Shown here in pieces: positions 1 to 8,440 of a stretch of DNA of 12,527 bases. Positions within the stretch are counted from its first letter, which is position 1. Each line of letters begins with the position of its first letter. The position numbers and the translations under genes were made by a program. Source of the stretch: Acanthamoeba sp. SK_2022b (Eukaryota; Discosea; Longamoebia; Acanthamoebidae); the NCBI GenBank assembly GCA_027943245.1, contig JANDJZ010000937.1:1-12527 (forward strand), written 5' to 3'. The notes beneath the pieces are model-generated. The model ran no database searches. It was not told the DNA's origin and worked only from the letters and a program-made list of their open reading frames with translations.

Positions 1-795
1 GCCGATGCGCGCCTGATTGACCTTGGGTGACAGGAAATAGTCGAACGTCACCTCGACATCGTTGAGCGAGGTTGCGTGCGGCGCTGCAGAAAACGAGATA
101 GACAGCATCGGTTTGTCGTCGTCGGCGGCGTTGGTCGCCAGCAGGAAAGTATCCGGCAGGTAATAAAGATAGTTTTTTCGTACATAGTCCTGATAGTAGT
201 TGTACCACAGATGCCCGAAGGCCAGCGGCGTGAGGATCAGCTGCAGGCGCGGTGGCGGCGGCAGGATGCCCTGATAGATATAGGGATAGTAGTTCTCGGC
301 GAAGTAGAAGACTTTCGGCGAGGTGATGGTGTTGAGGAGCCCGTTATCGGTGACGATGGCGACCACTAGCGTGGTTTGCGAGTCATAATCCGACAGCGCT
401 CGCAGCAGCGCGTCACGCTGTTCCAGGCGGTCCAGGTCGAGCTGGGCGCGGTAGCGGGTCGGCGGGACGTCCAGCAAAACCTGTTCGAAGATCATTTCTT
501 CAACCTTGCCGAAAGTGCTGAAGGTCAGCACCACGTAGGGCACCTGCTGAACGGCGCGGCTGAGGGCGAAATCCACCGTCATATGCCAGCGCGTACCGTC
601 ACTGCTGGTGGCGATGCGATAGCGCGTCTCTCCCGAGACGACTTCGGTACAAACATCGGCCTGCAGTTCGTCGGCCACCGGCGCGGGCGCGGCGCGGTAG
701 CGCAGACGGGGGGCTTCGGCGTCGGGAAACTGTTCGCGCGCGTTGTCCAAAATGACCTTGTTCAGCGTCACCAGATCATTGAGAAAGATGTTCAT
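1..795 (-). CDS. Unrecognised Tyr-rich protein, N-terminal 265 residues (3' end outside window); possible sixth member of the tandem paralogue family
   Basis: The reading frame runs without a stop from the ATG at 795 to the left edge, so only the N-terminus is present. GGAGG at 802-806 lies 6 bases before the ATG and fixes the start, which overlaps the end of the preceding gene by 20 bases. There is no signal peptide and no clear membrane helix. Residues 1-155 look like mixed alpha/beta structure. Residues 163-212 are strongly aromatic, with 12 Tyr plus Phe and Trp, and contain a run of four prolines at 179-182. Residues 207-235 (NYLYYLPDTFLLA, then KPMLSISFS) resemble the opening of the 552-residue protein (FWYLPGDIHIA, then EPVFSLIKY), so a paralogue-like module may begin near residue 205 behind a unique N-terminal extension. 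No function is recognised. The gene is certain; the family link is tentative. Confidence 0.9.
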   Translation of the reverse strand, partial: MNIFLNDLVTLNKVILDNAREQFPDAEAPRLRYRAAPAPVADELQADVCTEVVSGETRYRIATSSDGTRWHMTVDFALSRAVQQVPYVVLTFSTFGKVEEMIFEQVLLDVPPTRYRAQLDLDRLEQRDALLRALSDYDSQTTLVVAIVTDNGLLNTITSPKVFYFAENYYPYIYQGILPPPPRLQLILTPLAFGHLWYNYYQDYVRKNYLYYLPDTFLLATNAADDDKPMLSISFSAAPHATSLNDVEVTFDYFLSPKVNQARIG

Positions 796-2686
796 AGCGA
801 TCCTCCAGGGAAGAAAGGCGTGCCAGATGTCTGAACTGGTTCAGGCAGGCGGAAGTCCAAAGAAAATGACCGTCGTGACGGCGATAGAGCGGGCTTTCGT
901 CGTTGGTCGCCGGCAAGCGCCAGGCGGCCAGCGCATCGATCGCCGGTGCAAGCTGCGGCACCCCTTGCCGCCTGGCGTATTCCAGCGTACTCAGCCACTC
1001 ATGCGGGTGGGCATAATAGGGCGTTAACGCGTTGAGGCGGTTGTAATCGCCGTCGCTCCAGCTCACCGCCTGATTCAGCATTTGGATAATGCGCGGATAG
1101 GCCGGCGGCGGGCTGCCGTGAGCGGCGGTCAACGTATGGATTAAAATCAGCGCGTTGGTATTCACGCAGCAGTCCAGTTGCGTGATGTCGCCGTCGTCTT
1201 TCATCCAGGTGTGAAAGGCGTAACACTCGGCCCAGGGATAGGGCGTCGTCTGCAGCCGCCGTTCGACGCGCTGTACCTGATAAGCCTGCATCTGCGCCAG
1301 CGTCTGTCTGGCTTGCGCCAACGAGCGCCGATGAAATCGATACAAGAGCTCAGTGATAATGGCGGTATCGTCGATGTCAGCGTCGATCCGCTGGCCCGCC
1401 ATCCAGGCGGGGTGCTTGCCGGCAGGCCAAAAATGGAAGTGGTGCGGGCGGCTCTCGCAACCGAGCAAAAAGTCGAGCGCCAGCTCGATATGGGGCGCGG
1501 TCTGGGCGGTATAATCCAGCGTGCGCAGCACCTGGGCGGTGACAAAAGCATTTTCATCCTTGTGCCAGCGGCCATCCGGCGTTCTGACATGAGAGGGAAA
1601 GGCGCCGCTGGCACACTGCTGCGCCAACAGCTCCGCCAACGGCAATGGCACAAGCGGTGCCGTTTCGCGCGCTTTGCATGGCAGGATTTCGAAATGCGCG
1701 TTTTGCGGGCTGAACGTGCAGCTGACGCTGTGATTGCCCTGGCGATCGCAGGAAAAGCCGACGACGTTGTACTGCAACGGAACCTGTTCGCTCACCGCGC
1801 GGTTAAGCAGCGGCATGGCTTGGCCATCGGGCGCCAGCAGCGCGGTGATGCCGTCGAAAACGCGGCGGTTGTCGCCGAAAAAACTTGCCGCCATGGCGAA
1901 CAGCGTAAAACTCTCCAGATTGCCGTCCGGCGCGTATCCCAGACTGAATCCGTAGGTGGTCGGGGGGAAGTCCCGCCTGTCCTGCTGCCGCAGCGCGCGG
2001 TCCAGCAGCGGCATCAGGGCGGAAAAACGGCTTTCTCCCTCGAACAGCCGCATGACGGCGAGGATATCGTCACGCGTGATCCGCGCACTGTGCCACTGGT
2101 AGTAATATTCGCGCGGAGAGTCGGCAGATTCCGGGTAATACCCCACCATCAGCAGCATCAATCCCGCCGCGCGGCGGGCCTCGGCGGTGAGCGGCCCTTG
2201 CAAGCCATCGGGTGCGGCCGCCATGTCCGCGGGGGTTTCAACGTAGACCTTGGTTTTGATGGCGTCCGGGGCGTATTTTCGCCCCAGCCAGGCGCCGAAG
2301 CGCAGCGGCTGAACGCTTGCACATTGCATACGTCGCACCGCCTCCAGGCTGTTGGCGGGATCGGCGAGCGGGGCCGCGGTGATCGCCTCACAGTGTCGGG
2401 CAAAGGCGCCGGCGCTGCGGCGCTGCGCATAGCGCGGTAAAAAGGGATCCAGCGTGCAGGCGAGCCCCTGCGGTTTGGCCGACGACACGGTGAACTCCAG
2501 CGGGCTGCCGTTATAACCGAGCAGGCTGGTGGTAAACGCGGCGGACAAACCGCCGGGCGTCGCCTTCGTCCGGCTGAAGCGGGCGACGTCCGGGGCCAGC
2601 GTGTTTTGCAAATGGGGCGCTTCCTTGCACAGGGCGTTGACCAGGGCGTTCCATGCCGCGGGTAACACTGCGTTGCGATCGATCAT
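776..2686 (-). CDS. Two-part protein with a C-terminal terpene cyclase/prenyltransferase-like alpha/alpha toroid (DxDDTA motif)
   Basis: Length is 636 residues from the ATG at 2686, chosen because AGGTGA lies 5 bases upstream; an in-frame GTG at 2695 would add three residues but has no ribosome site. Residues about 365-632 are helix-rich and aromatic, with W-rich and H-rich stretches. They contain D435-A-D437-I-D439-D440-T-A (codons of D437-D440 at 1367-1378), which matches the DxDDTA acid motif by which class II terpene cyclases protonate their substrate. DCCVNTNAL at 505-513 also resembles toroid-type repeats. Residues about 55-330 alternate strands and helices (for example SPLEFTVS, KTKVYVETP, YGFSLGYAPDG, YNVVGFSC). 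This could be an ABBA-type prenyltransferase barrel, but I cannot confirm it. There is no signal peptide or membrane segment. Known of the family: such toroids handle isoprenoid diphosphates or polyenes. Inferred: a terpenoid- or lipid-modifying enzyme serving its neighbours. A non-catalytic toroid is possible. Confidence 0.9.
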   Translation of the reverse strand: MIDRNAVLPAAWNALVNALCKEAPHLQNTLAPDVARFSRTKATPGGLSAAFTTSLLGYNGSPLEFTVSSAKPQGLACTLDPFLPRYAQRRSAGAFARHCEAITAAPLADPANSLEAVRRMQCASVQPLRFGAWLGRKYAPDAIKTKVYVETPADMAAAPDGLQGPLTAEARRAAGLMLLMVGYYPESADSPREYYYQWHSARITRDDILAVMRLFEGESRFSALMPLLDRALRQQDRRDFPPTTYGFSLGYAPDGNLESFTLFAMAASFFGDNRRVFDGITALLAPDGQAMPLLNRAVSEQVPLQYNVVGFSCDRQGNHSVSCTFSPQNAHFEILPCKARETAPLVPLPLAELLAQQCASGAFPSHVRTPDGRWHKDENAFVTAQVLRTLDYTAQTAPHIELALDFLLGCESRPHHFHFWPAGKHPAWMAGQRIDADIDDTAIITELLYRFHRRSLAQARQTLAQMQAYQVQRVERRLQTTPYPWAECYAFHTWMKDDGDITQLDCCVNTNALILIHTLTAAHGSPPPAYPRIIQMLNQAVSWSDGDYNRLNALTPYYAHPHEWLSTLEYARRQGVPQLAPAIDALAAWRLPATNDESPLYRRHDGHFLWTSACLNQFRHLARLSSLEDRYEHLSQ

Positions 2687-2691
2687 GGTGC

Positions 2692-2697
2692 TCACCT
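2692..2697 (-). promoter_or_regulatory. Ribosome binding site that decides the start of the toroid protein
   Basis: AGGTGA on the minus strand, 5 bases before the ATG at 2686. It overlaps both the TAG stop of the preceding gene (2696-2698) and the alternative GTG start at 2693-2695, so ribosomes ending one gene sit on the start signal of the next. This supports the ATG over the GTG as the start. Confidence 0.75.
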
Positions 2698-4354
2698 AAA
2701 CCAGGTTGGGGATGACGATCGCCGGCGGGTTTTCGCTGCCGCTGCGTTCGACGGTTTCCCCGCCAACCAGGAAGTAGATCAGTGTGTAATTGACCGCCCA
2801 GGGCTTCTCCGTCAGACAGCGGTATTTGAACGTTTGGCTCTCGTGCGCGCCTTGCGTAAAGGTATATTTCTTGGTCTTGCGGCTTCCTTTGTCGTCCTGA
2901 TAGCTCAGCTCCACCATGACCTGGTTACAGTTTTCCCACGAGAATTTGCGGTCGAGGAAGATACTGATCTCGTTGAAAGACAGCACCGAGCCGGGATCCA
3001 TGTTCAGCAGGGTCGAGGCCGATTTGGACTGCGGCTGATAGCTGCTGCTGCCTTCCCAGCCCGAGGAGGCTGCGGATTTGAACGCGAATTCGCTGGTGAT
3101 ATGGAACAGCTCGTTCTTATCGCTGCTGCGGGCAATGCGTTTGGTCCATGTCCCGTCATCGTTGGTGAAAGGCGCGCCGGTATAAACCTGGTTGTTGTAA
3201 CGGATGTTGAAGGTGGCGGCCTTGATACCGTACTCCTCGAAGCTGTCCGGCCCGAGCACGGTCAAATCCAGCTGTTGGAAGAACGGATCGTTGACGTTGA
3301 CCTGAATAAAGTAGGGCGCGGTTTTTTGGGCGTGCAGGATATCGCTGCCGATGAAGTTTTGCGGCACGGCGGACTGGCTGAGGGCTTTCGACGAGGTGTA
3401 GTTGAAGTTCAGGCTTTTGGTTTCCTCGATCCGCACCAGCTTGATCTCCAGCGAAGCGCTGGGGAACAGGCCGCCTTTGCCGGCTTCTTCGCCTTCTTTC
3501 TTGTCGCTGGCGATCAGCGAATCCAGAATGGCGTCGCTGGCGGATTTCGCCTGCGGGTTGCTGTCGTCGTTAGGTTTGAGCGTGGCGCTGAAAAAGCTTT
3601 TCAGGATCTCTTCCTTGACGAACTGCAGTGCCCACTCTTTCTCTTTGGCCTCTTCGTCGCCCGGCATGCTTTCGGTGACCTTGATCACCAGTTTCTGATC
3701 CTGCTGCAGTTTTTTGATGACGCTGTCGAAGCCCAGCCAGAAGCTGGCCGGCGTCTCAACCGGAATGGGAATGTTGGCGCCGAATTTCAGATCGAATTCT
3801 TTGTAGATGCTTTCGAACTGTGCGGTCACTTCGACCTTCAGCGCCGGCGTGATGCCGGTGAAGCTGAGGTTATAGGCGACGGCGGCCGGCGCCTTGGCCT
3901 GGGTGAACGCGGCTTCGAGGATCACCGCCTGGGACGGCGTCAGCTTGGCACTGAAAATGGCGCTGTTGTTGCCGAACAGGCTGGGGCAAGGGGCGCTGAT
4001 CAGCTCACCGTTGGTGGCACCCGCGTCGAGCACGAAGAAGTTCACCGTGCCTTTATCATACGGCACCTGGGCCTTGCGGGCATTCTTGGGATCAACGTTC
4101 AGTTTGCGCAGATAGTCGTTGAAGGCACGGTTCAACACCGCTTCGTCGATCGCCGTATTGACCTCGAAGTTGATGTATCCCCCTTGCGGATCGCTGGCGT
4201 CGCCGGTGTATTTGATCAGCGAAAACACCGGTTCGCCCGACTTCTGCGCAATGTGGATATCACCGGGCAGATACCAGAACTGGTTATCGTCTGAATCGTC
4301 GGCGAAGAAGGTGATGTTGTTGATGGTGGCGGTTTTGGCTCTGAGTAATAACAT
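2696..4354 (-). CDS. Tandem paralogue, 552 residues, function unknown
   Basis: The ATG at 4354 has AAGGA 6 bases upstream (4361-4365) and begins 13 bases after the previous stop. I do not recognise a named family. Landmarks shared with its neighbours: FWYLP at 26-30 followed by QGGYINF at 57-63; G128-N-N with IFSAKLT at 133-139; a segment around 158-181 (VAYNLSF, ALKVEVTAQF) matched in the 608- and 584-residue proteins; NDPFF at 355-359; and W473-x5-V-x-V-x3-Y485 in the C-terminal part. A charged, low-complexity linker lies at about 261-295. The C-terminal third alternates hydrophobic and polar residues as expected of beta-sandwich domains. No signal peptide, membrane helix or catalytic motif is visible. 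Together with its upstream neighbours it may form a hetero-oligomeric assembly, which is inference from gene order and similarity. Confidence 0.93.
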   Translation of the reverse strand: MLLLRAKTATINNITFFADDSDDNQFWYLPGDIHIAQKSGEPVFSLIKYTGDASDPQGGYINFEVNTAIDEAVLNRAFNDYLRKLNVDPKNARKAQVPYDKGTVNFFVLDAGATNGELISAPCPSLFGNNSAIFSAKLTPSQAVILEAAFTQAKAPAAVAYNLSFTGITPALKVEVTAQFESIYKEFDLKFGANIPIPVETPASFWLGFDSVIKKLQQDQKLVIKVTESMPGDEEAKEKEWALQFVKEEILKSFFSATLKPNDDSNPQAKSASDAILDSLIASDKKEGEEAGKGGLFPSASLEIKLVRIEETKSLNFNYTSSKALSQSAVPQNFIGSDILHAQKTAPYFIQVNVNDPFFQQLDLTVLGPDSFEEYGIKAATFNIRYNNQVYTGAPFTNDDGTWTKRIARSSDKNELFHITSEFAFKSAASSGWEGSSSYQPQSKSASTLLNMDPGSVLSFNEISIFLDRKFSWENCNQVMVELSYQDDKGSRKTKKYTFTQGAHESQTFKYRCLTEKPWAVNYTLIYFLVGGETVERSGSENPPAIVIPNLV

Positions 4355-4367
4355 GGCGTTTCCTTAG

Positions 4368-6194
4368 TTAACTGAGGGTGGCGAGATCGAGAGCGTTGGC
4401 GTCGGTCGAGCACTGCACGTTTTCGGGCCGATCGCCGCCTTCGCCGGGTTGATAGGTAAACCAGATATCCAGACAGACGATCATCTGCTCCGGATCAAGC
4501 TGATCGGCGCTGAAACAGCGCGGGGCGGCATCGGATTCGGTAAATTGAAACACCTGCTGCAGCGTTTCCGCCGGCGTGCAGGCGTAGCTGGCGGAAACGA
4601 TGACCATTTCCACCCGGCGCCAGTCCATGTCGGCCGACAGCGTCAGCACGCGCTGGCGATACAGGGTCGAGAACAGGTAGACGTCCTGACCGGTCGGTTC
4701 TTGCAACTCGGCGGAAATATGCGGTGAGTTGACGGCGGCGCTGTAGGTTTTGTCGACGTCGAATTGGTATTCGTCCGGCTCCGGCAGCATGACCGGGTAG
4801 TGGGCTCGCGGGCTGGTCTGGTCAAGTTGGAAGCTGCGCGACACGCTGCTGTTCGGCTGTTGCCGGTGGCGATAGCGCAGCGTGACCAGCACGGATTGAT
4901 AGCGCTGCCAGTCAAACTGTTGCGCTGCTTCGATCGCGAAATCATAGCGGCCGTAGAGCGACTCGACGTCCAGAAAGACCTCGCTCATCTCCGTTTGCAG
5001 GCTGCCGGAGCTGACCGAAGTCACGCCACCTATCGACTGGTTGAAGTACACGGTGAAGTCATACTCGACCGGCCACAGCATTTTTCCCGTTTTCGGGTCG
5101 ATCAGACTGGGTTCCTTAAACGGTTTGGGCCCGAAGTCGTCGCGGGTAAATTTCAGCTGTCGGCTGTTTGAGCCATAGCGCAACCGGGCCGTCACCAGCA
5201 GGATATTGGCGTCAAGCGCATCCGACAGCAGGCTGACCCGCACCTCGCGATAGGCGAAAAAGTCATCCTGCAGATCGCGTTTGACGATCGCGCGATCGGC
5301 CTGATAGTCCGTGCCGTTGACCAACTGGGCGAACAGGGCCTGCGGATAGAGCGAACGCTGCACGACGGTGGTTTCGCTGATCTTGCCGCTCAGGCGGCGT
5401 TGATCGATGTTTTCAACCGAGACCTGTTGTAGATAAAAGCCGGCTTTGGGGCTTGTCTGCTGCGGTTCGTTGGCGATAACCGGCGTGAAGAACTGGCTGG
5501 TGAGGATCTGCGTCAGTTCGGCGGCCGCCTGCGCCATATGGCCGTCGGGATCGGTGTCCCTGACTTTGACGGTGACGATTTTCTCGCTGATCAACTGGGC
5601 GGATGTCTGCTCGATACCGACGCTAAAGATCAGCAGGTTAAAGCCTATCGAGCGCTGCAGGTAACGGTAAACCTGGTCCCAGTTGGCTTCCAGCTCGAAG
5701 GTGGCCGGCGGCAGTTGCTGCAGGTAGTCGATTTTGTAACTGACGGCGATCGGCGTCGAGGCCGGCGTGCGCATCAGGCTTGCCAGCAGCAGGATATCGT
5801 CGTCGTCGTCCAGTTTGGCGGACAGGTAGCAATATTGCTGGTCGCTCAGCGAGGTTTTGCTGGTCTGCCCGGGGATAAGATCGGGGATATTCAGCGTCGC
5901 GCTGCAGGCGATCGCCTGTAGCGGCAATAAGATCGCATCGCGCGGTATATCCGGGCTGGCGTCGGCGGCGCGTTGCGCCGCGTCGGGCGAACTGGCCAAC
6001 TGGGTCTGCAACGACAGCGTGGCGTAGTAAAGATCGTCCGGTTGGTTGAGGTTTCTGAAAATTTGCAGTTGGACATCGGGTTGATTGCCTGCGGTGACCT
6101 GCACGCTCGGCGCGGCGGCACAGTAGTAATACACGGGCCGATCCGGGTCCGCTCGAATAAAACAGATGTCTTGCATGATTACCTGATCGCGCAT
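4368..6194 (-). CDS. Tandem paralogue, 608 residues, with two C-terminal W-V-V-Y beta modules; function unknown
   Basis: The ATG at 6194 has GAGG 8 bases upstream (6203-6206). A second in-frame ATG at 6176 has a weaker AGG and is less likely. The N-terminus (PVYYYCAAAP, residues 20-29) replaces the YLP-type opening of its relatives. Residues about 149-180 (IAVSYKIDY, ATFELEANWDQVY) align with residues 158-185 of the 552-residue protein. FTRDDFGPK at 349-357 matches FTPKDPGPK at 451-459 of the 718-residue protein. The motif W-x5-V-x-V-x3-Y occurs twice with identical spacing, at W429-Y441 and W525-Y537, which points to duplicated beta-sandwich (Ig-like) modules. There is no signal peptide or membrane segment. 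This is the only gene in the run preceded by a long gap, which contains a hairpin. The gene is secure; no function is assigned. Confidence 0.93.
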   Translation of the reverse strand: MRDQVIMQDICFIRADPDRPVYYYCAAAPSVQVTAGNQPDVQLQIFRNLNQPDDLYYATLSLQTQLASSPDAAQRAADASPDIPRDAILLPLQAIACSATLNIPDLIPGQTSKTSLSDQQYCYLSAKLDDDDDILLLASLMRTPASTPIAVSYKIDYLQQLPPATFELEANWDQVYRYLQRSIGFNLLIFSVGIEQTSAQLISEKIVTVKVRDTDPDGHMAQAAAELTQILTSQFFTPVIANEPQQTSPKAGFYLQQVSVENIDQRRLSGKISETTVVQRSLYPQALFAQLVNGTDYQADRAIVKRDLQDDFFAYREVRVSLLSDALDANILLVTARLRYGSNSRQLKFTRDDFGPKPFKEPSLIDPKTGKMLWPVEYDFTVYFNQSIGGVTSVSSGSLQTEMSEVFLDVESLYGRYDFAIEAAQQFDWQRYQSVLVTLRYRHRQQPNSSVSRSFQLDQTSPRAHYPVMLPEPDEYQFDVDKTYSAAVNSPHISAELQEPTGQDVYLFSTLYRQRVLTLSADMDWRRVEMVIVSASYACTPAETLQQVFQFTESDAAPRCFSADQLDPEQMIVCLDIWFTYQPGEGGDRPENVQCSTDANALDLATLS

Positions 6195-6223
6195 AGCGGC
6201 AACCTCACGTCATCGGAGAGGGA

Positions 6224-6250
6224 GCCGGAGCAAGGCGTGCTTGCTCCGGC
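6224..6250 (-). promoter_or_regulatory. Perfect 11-bp intergenic hairpin inside the operon
   Basis: GCCGGAGCAAG at 6224-6234 is the exact reverse complement of CTTGCTCCGGC at 6240-6250, with a 5-base loop. It lies in the 68-base gap at 6195-6262, the longest in the window, between the stop of the 718-residue gene and the ribosome site of the 608-residue gene. No run of T follows on either strand, so it does not look like a full intrinsic terminator. A 3'-end stabiliser, a processing site or a partial attenuator that sets relative amounts of upstream and downstream products are the likeliest readings. The structure is plain; its role is inference. Confidence 0.7.
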
Positions 6251-6262
6251 GGAGACCGGCCG

Positions 6263-8419
6263 TCAGAAGGTCACGACCACGATGGTGCTGGTGCCCGTGA
6301 TCGGCTTGGTGACGGTTTTCTCCTGGTTATCGCCGTAATAGACCGTGGCGGTGTAGCTGATCTGCGGCTCGTTGCCTTTCTCTTGCTGCATCAGGTTGAA
6401 TGTCAGGTACTGCGTGAGTGACTTGGTGTCGAACTCGGTTAACGCAATGGGCTGCGTTTGCGAGAAGTCCCATTTCGGGTAGTTCACCGTCATCTCGAAG
6501 GTGATCAGCGAAACGTCTTTTTGCGACGGTTTGAAGATGATGGTGTATTTCTGCTGCTTCGGCAGGGCGTTGGCGATCAGGATCTGATTGCCGCGCGTTT
6601 CGCCATAGCCGGGCAGCTGCGGGTTGCTTTCCACGCCCGGCGGGAGGTAGGTCAGGCTGTCGCCGTCCAGCGCATAGTAGTCGGCCGAATAATAAAGCGG
6701 CTTTTCCACGTTGGTGCCGATCGGATAAATAAACGGCACCGGCGGGTTCTTGTCGCTGATCACCTGGGTGTATTGCTTGAGCGGCACGCTGTGCTCTTTG
6801 TCTTCGTACTGGGTCTTGACCACGACCTGGCTGAAGACCTCCCAGCCCAGCGGGTTGAGCAGGGTGGAGATATCTGCGTAGACGATGCCGCTTTGCGCCG
6901 CGTTGATGGTGACCACCAGATCGTCTTTGACCTGGATGTCCCCAGACAGGTAAGGCCTGGCCTGCATGCCGGTGAAGTTGACGGTGTAATGATAACGGTA
7001 GGCGCGGCCGAGCTCGGGTTTGATAAACCACTTGTCGGTTTTCTTCGGCCCCGGATCCTTCGGCGTAAAGGTCAGCGTGCTCTTGAGATCGTCGTCGTAT
7101 ATCGCGGTGACCACGATATTGGCGATGTCATACTTGGCCATGTCTTCGGTGACGAAGAACTCCGGCTGGATGTACTGATAGAACGGATCGTGGAGATCGT
7201 ACTCTTTGAAGTACTGATCCAAATCGGCTTCGCCGACGATTGAGCGTATCGACGGCAGCTGAGTTTGCGGGTAAATGGTGGAGGACACCACGGCGTTCTC
7301 TTCATATTCGCGGGTGAAGCTCAGAGTTTGCGAGATTTTGGACTGGAATTTTTCGAAGCTGCCGGCGTCATTCAGCAAATTGAGACTCATGTCGATGCCG
7401 GTTTGGCTGCTCAGGATCTGCTCGACCTGCTGTTGTCCCCAGTTCCGCAGACTTTCCTTCCATTTATCATAGGCGGCAGGTTCCATGCCCATCTCTTGCG
7501 CCGTCAACCCGATCCGCACGTCCACCTTGATCGCTTCCTTGGCGTAAAACTCCTGCTCGATCTTTTTCTCGTCGGCCGACCAGGTGTGGTAGTTGATGGT
7601 TTGCGCTACGGACTTGGCCTGCTCGCTGTTGTAGGTGACGATCACTTTGGCCGCCGACATGGAGGCATCCAGGGAGAGGTCGAAGCGCACGCCGACACTG
7701 GCGTTTTTATCGGTGCCTTTCAGCACCTGTTCAAACAGCGTTGCGCCTTCCCCGGTCAGCGACAGGCTGAACACGGTATTGTTGTCGCCGAGGCCGGAGG
7801 GGGACAGCGGCGTTGGGATCTGGCGATAGAACTTATCGTTGCCGTCGAGGATCAGCATGGCCTGCGCCGAGGTGTAGCGCGGCTGCATCAGTTCGATTTT
7901 TGCAGCGTCCGCCGGCATCAGTTCGCTGAGGAATTGATCGTCGCCCTTGTTGCCGTCGTAGAGCGCGACAAACCGGTTGAGCTGTTCATCGCTCAGGCCG
8001 GTATTCTTCTGCGCCTGGTCCATCGCGGTCTTCTTGGTGTTGTTTTCCGGGTCCGCTTCATAGGCCTGTTTTGCCTTGATGTAGTCGACAATGAGCTTGG
8101 ATTTTTTATCCAGCGGGCCGTCTTTTCTGCCAAGGCCGTTATACAGCTGCAGGCGGATGCGGTCTTTCATTTCCGCATTCGGCTGCGGCAGCTGCACGGT
8201 GAATTGCGCGTAGCCGCCTTGCGTATCTTCGCTGCGGTATTTGTAAAACATGAAGCTCGGCGTATTGGTATCCCGTTTGGCAAACACCGGGATCTCCGGC
8301 ACCACATAGAAGATATCTTTGCTGTCGCTGTCGCCGTAGCAGGTATACGCGTATTCCTTGACGCCCAAATACTCGGTGACGTCGATTTTTATCGATTGCT
8401 GCAAAGCGGTGGTTAACAT
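6263..8419 (-). CDS. Tandem paralogue, 718 residues (largest member), function unknown
   Basis: The ATG at 8419 has GAGGA 7 bases upstream (8427-8431) and lies 21 bases after the previous stop. The N-terminus follows the pattern of the 552-residue protein closely: IFYVVPEIPVFAK at 36-48, then QGGYAQF at 67-73. G211-D-N-N with VFSLSLT at 216-222 matches its relative's GNN...IFSAKLT. FTPKDPGPK at 451-459 matches the 608-residue protein, and W526-x5-V-x-V-x3-Y538 matches both. It differs by a charged, helix-prone insertion at about 100-165 and by extra beta-rich sequence after residue 560, which together account for its greater length. There is no leader peptide, membrane helix or recognised enzyme motif. 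The similarity to the 552-residue protein is the strongest I see within the group. Confidence 0.93.
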   Translation of the reverse strand: MLTTALQQSIKIDVTEYLGVKEYAYTCYGDSDSKDIFYVVPEIPVFAKRDTNTPSFMFYKYRSEDTQGGYAQFTVQLPQPNAEMKDRIRLQLYNGLGRKDGPLDKKSKLIVDYIKAKQAYEADPENNTKKTAMDQAQKNTGLSDEQLNRFVALYDGNKGDDQFLSELMPADAAKIELMQPRYTSAQAMLILDGNDKFYRQIPTPLSPSGLGDNNTVFSLSLTGEGATLFEQVLKGTDKNASVGVRFDLSLDASMSAAKVIVTYNSEQAKSVAQTINYHTWSADEKKIEQEFYAKEAIKVDVRIGLTAQEMGMEPAAYDKWKESLRNWGQQQVEQILSSQTGIDMSLNLLNDAGSFEKFQSKISQTLSFTREYEENAVVSSTIYPQTQLPSIRSIVGEADLDQYFKEYDLHDPFYQYIQPEFFVTEDMAKYDIANIVVTAIYDDDLKSTLTFTPKDPGPKKTDKWFIKPELGRAYRYHYTVNFTGMQARPYLSGDIQVKDDLVVTINAAQSGIVYADISTLLNPLGWEVFSQVVVKTQYEDKEHSVPLKQYTQVISDKNPPVPFIYPIGTNVEKPLYYSADYYALDGDSLTYLPPGVESNPQLPGYGETRGNQILIANALPKQQKYTIIFKPSQKDVSLITFEMTVNYPKWDFSQTQPIALTEFDTKSLTQYLTFNLMQQEKGNEPQISYTATVYYGDNQEKTVTKPITGTSTIVVVTF

Positions 8420-8440
8420 AGGGCGGTCCTCTTGTTTATG

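Noticed and set aside
2163..2178. Perfect 16-base palindrome CCCGCCGCGCGGCGGG
   Set aside because: It lies within coding sequence for Arg/Ala-rich residues and is expected by chance in such GC-rich codons; no second copy seen.
1178..2440. A 420-codon open frame on the plus strand
   Set aside because: It lies antisense to the toroid gene, is Arg/Gly-rich as expected of GC-rich antisense frames, has no ribosome site, and the minus-strand protein has clear motifs.
2687..2695. GTG at 2695 as the start of the toroid protein
   Set aside because: It has no Shine-Dalgarno site and is itself part of the AGGTGA that serves the ATG at 2686.
2834..4294. A 486-codon open frame on the plus strand
   Set aside because: Antisense shadow of the 552-residue paralogue; composition is that of a complementary frame and no known domain is visible.
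6224..6250. The intergenic hairpin as an intrinsic terminator
   Set aside because: No T run follows on either strand, and the next gene continues in the same direction with its own ribosome site.
7265..8416. A 383-codon open frame on the plus strand
   Set aside because: Antisense shadow of the 718-residue paralogue, whose motifs match its neighbours.
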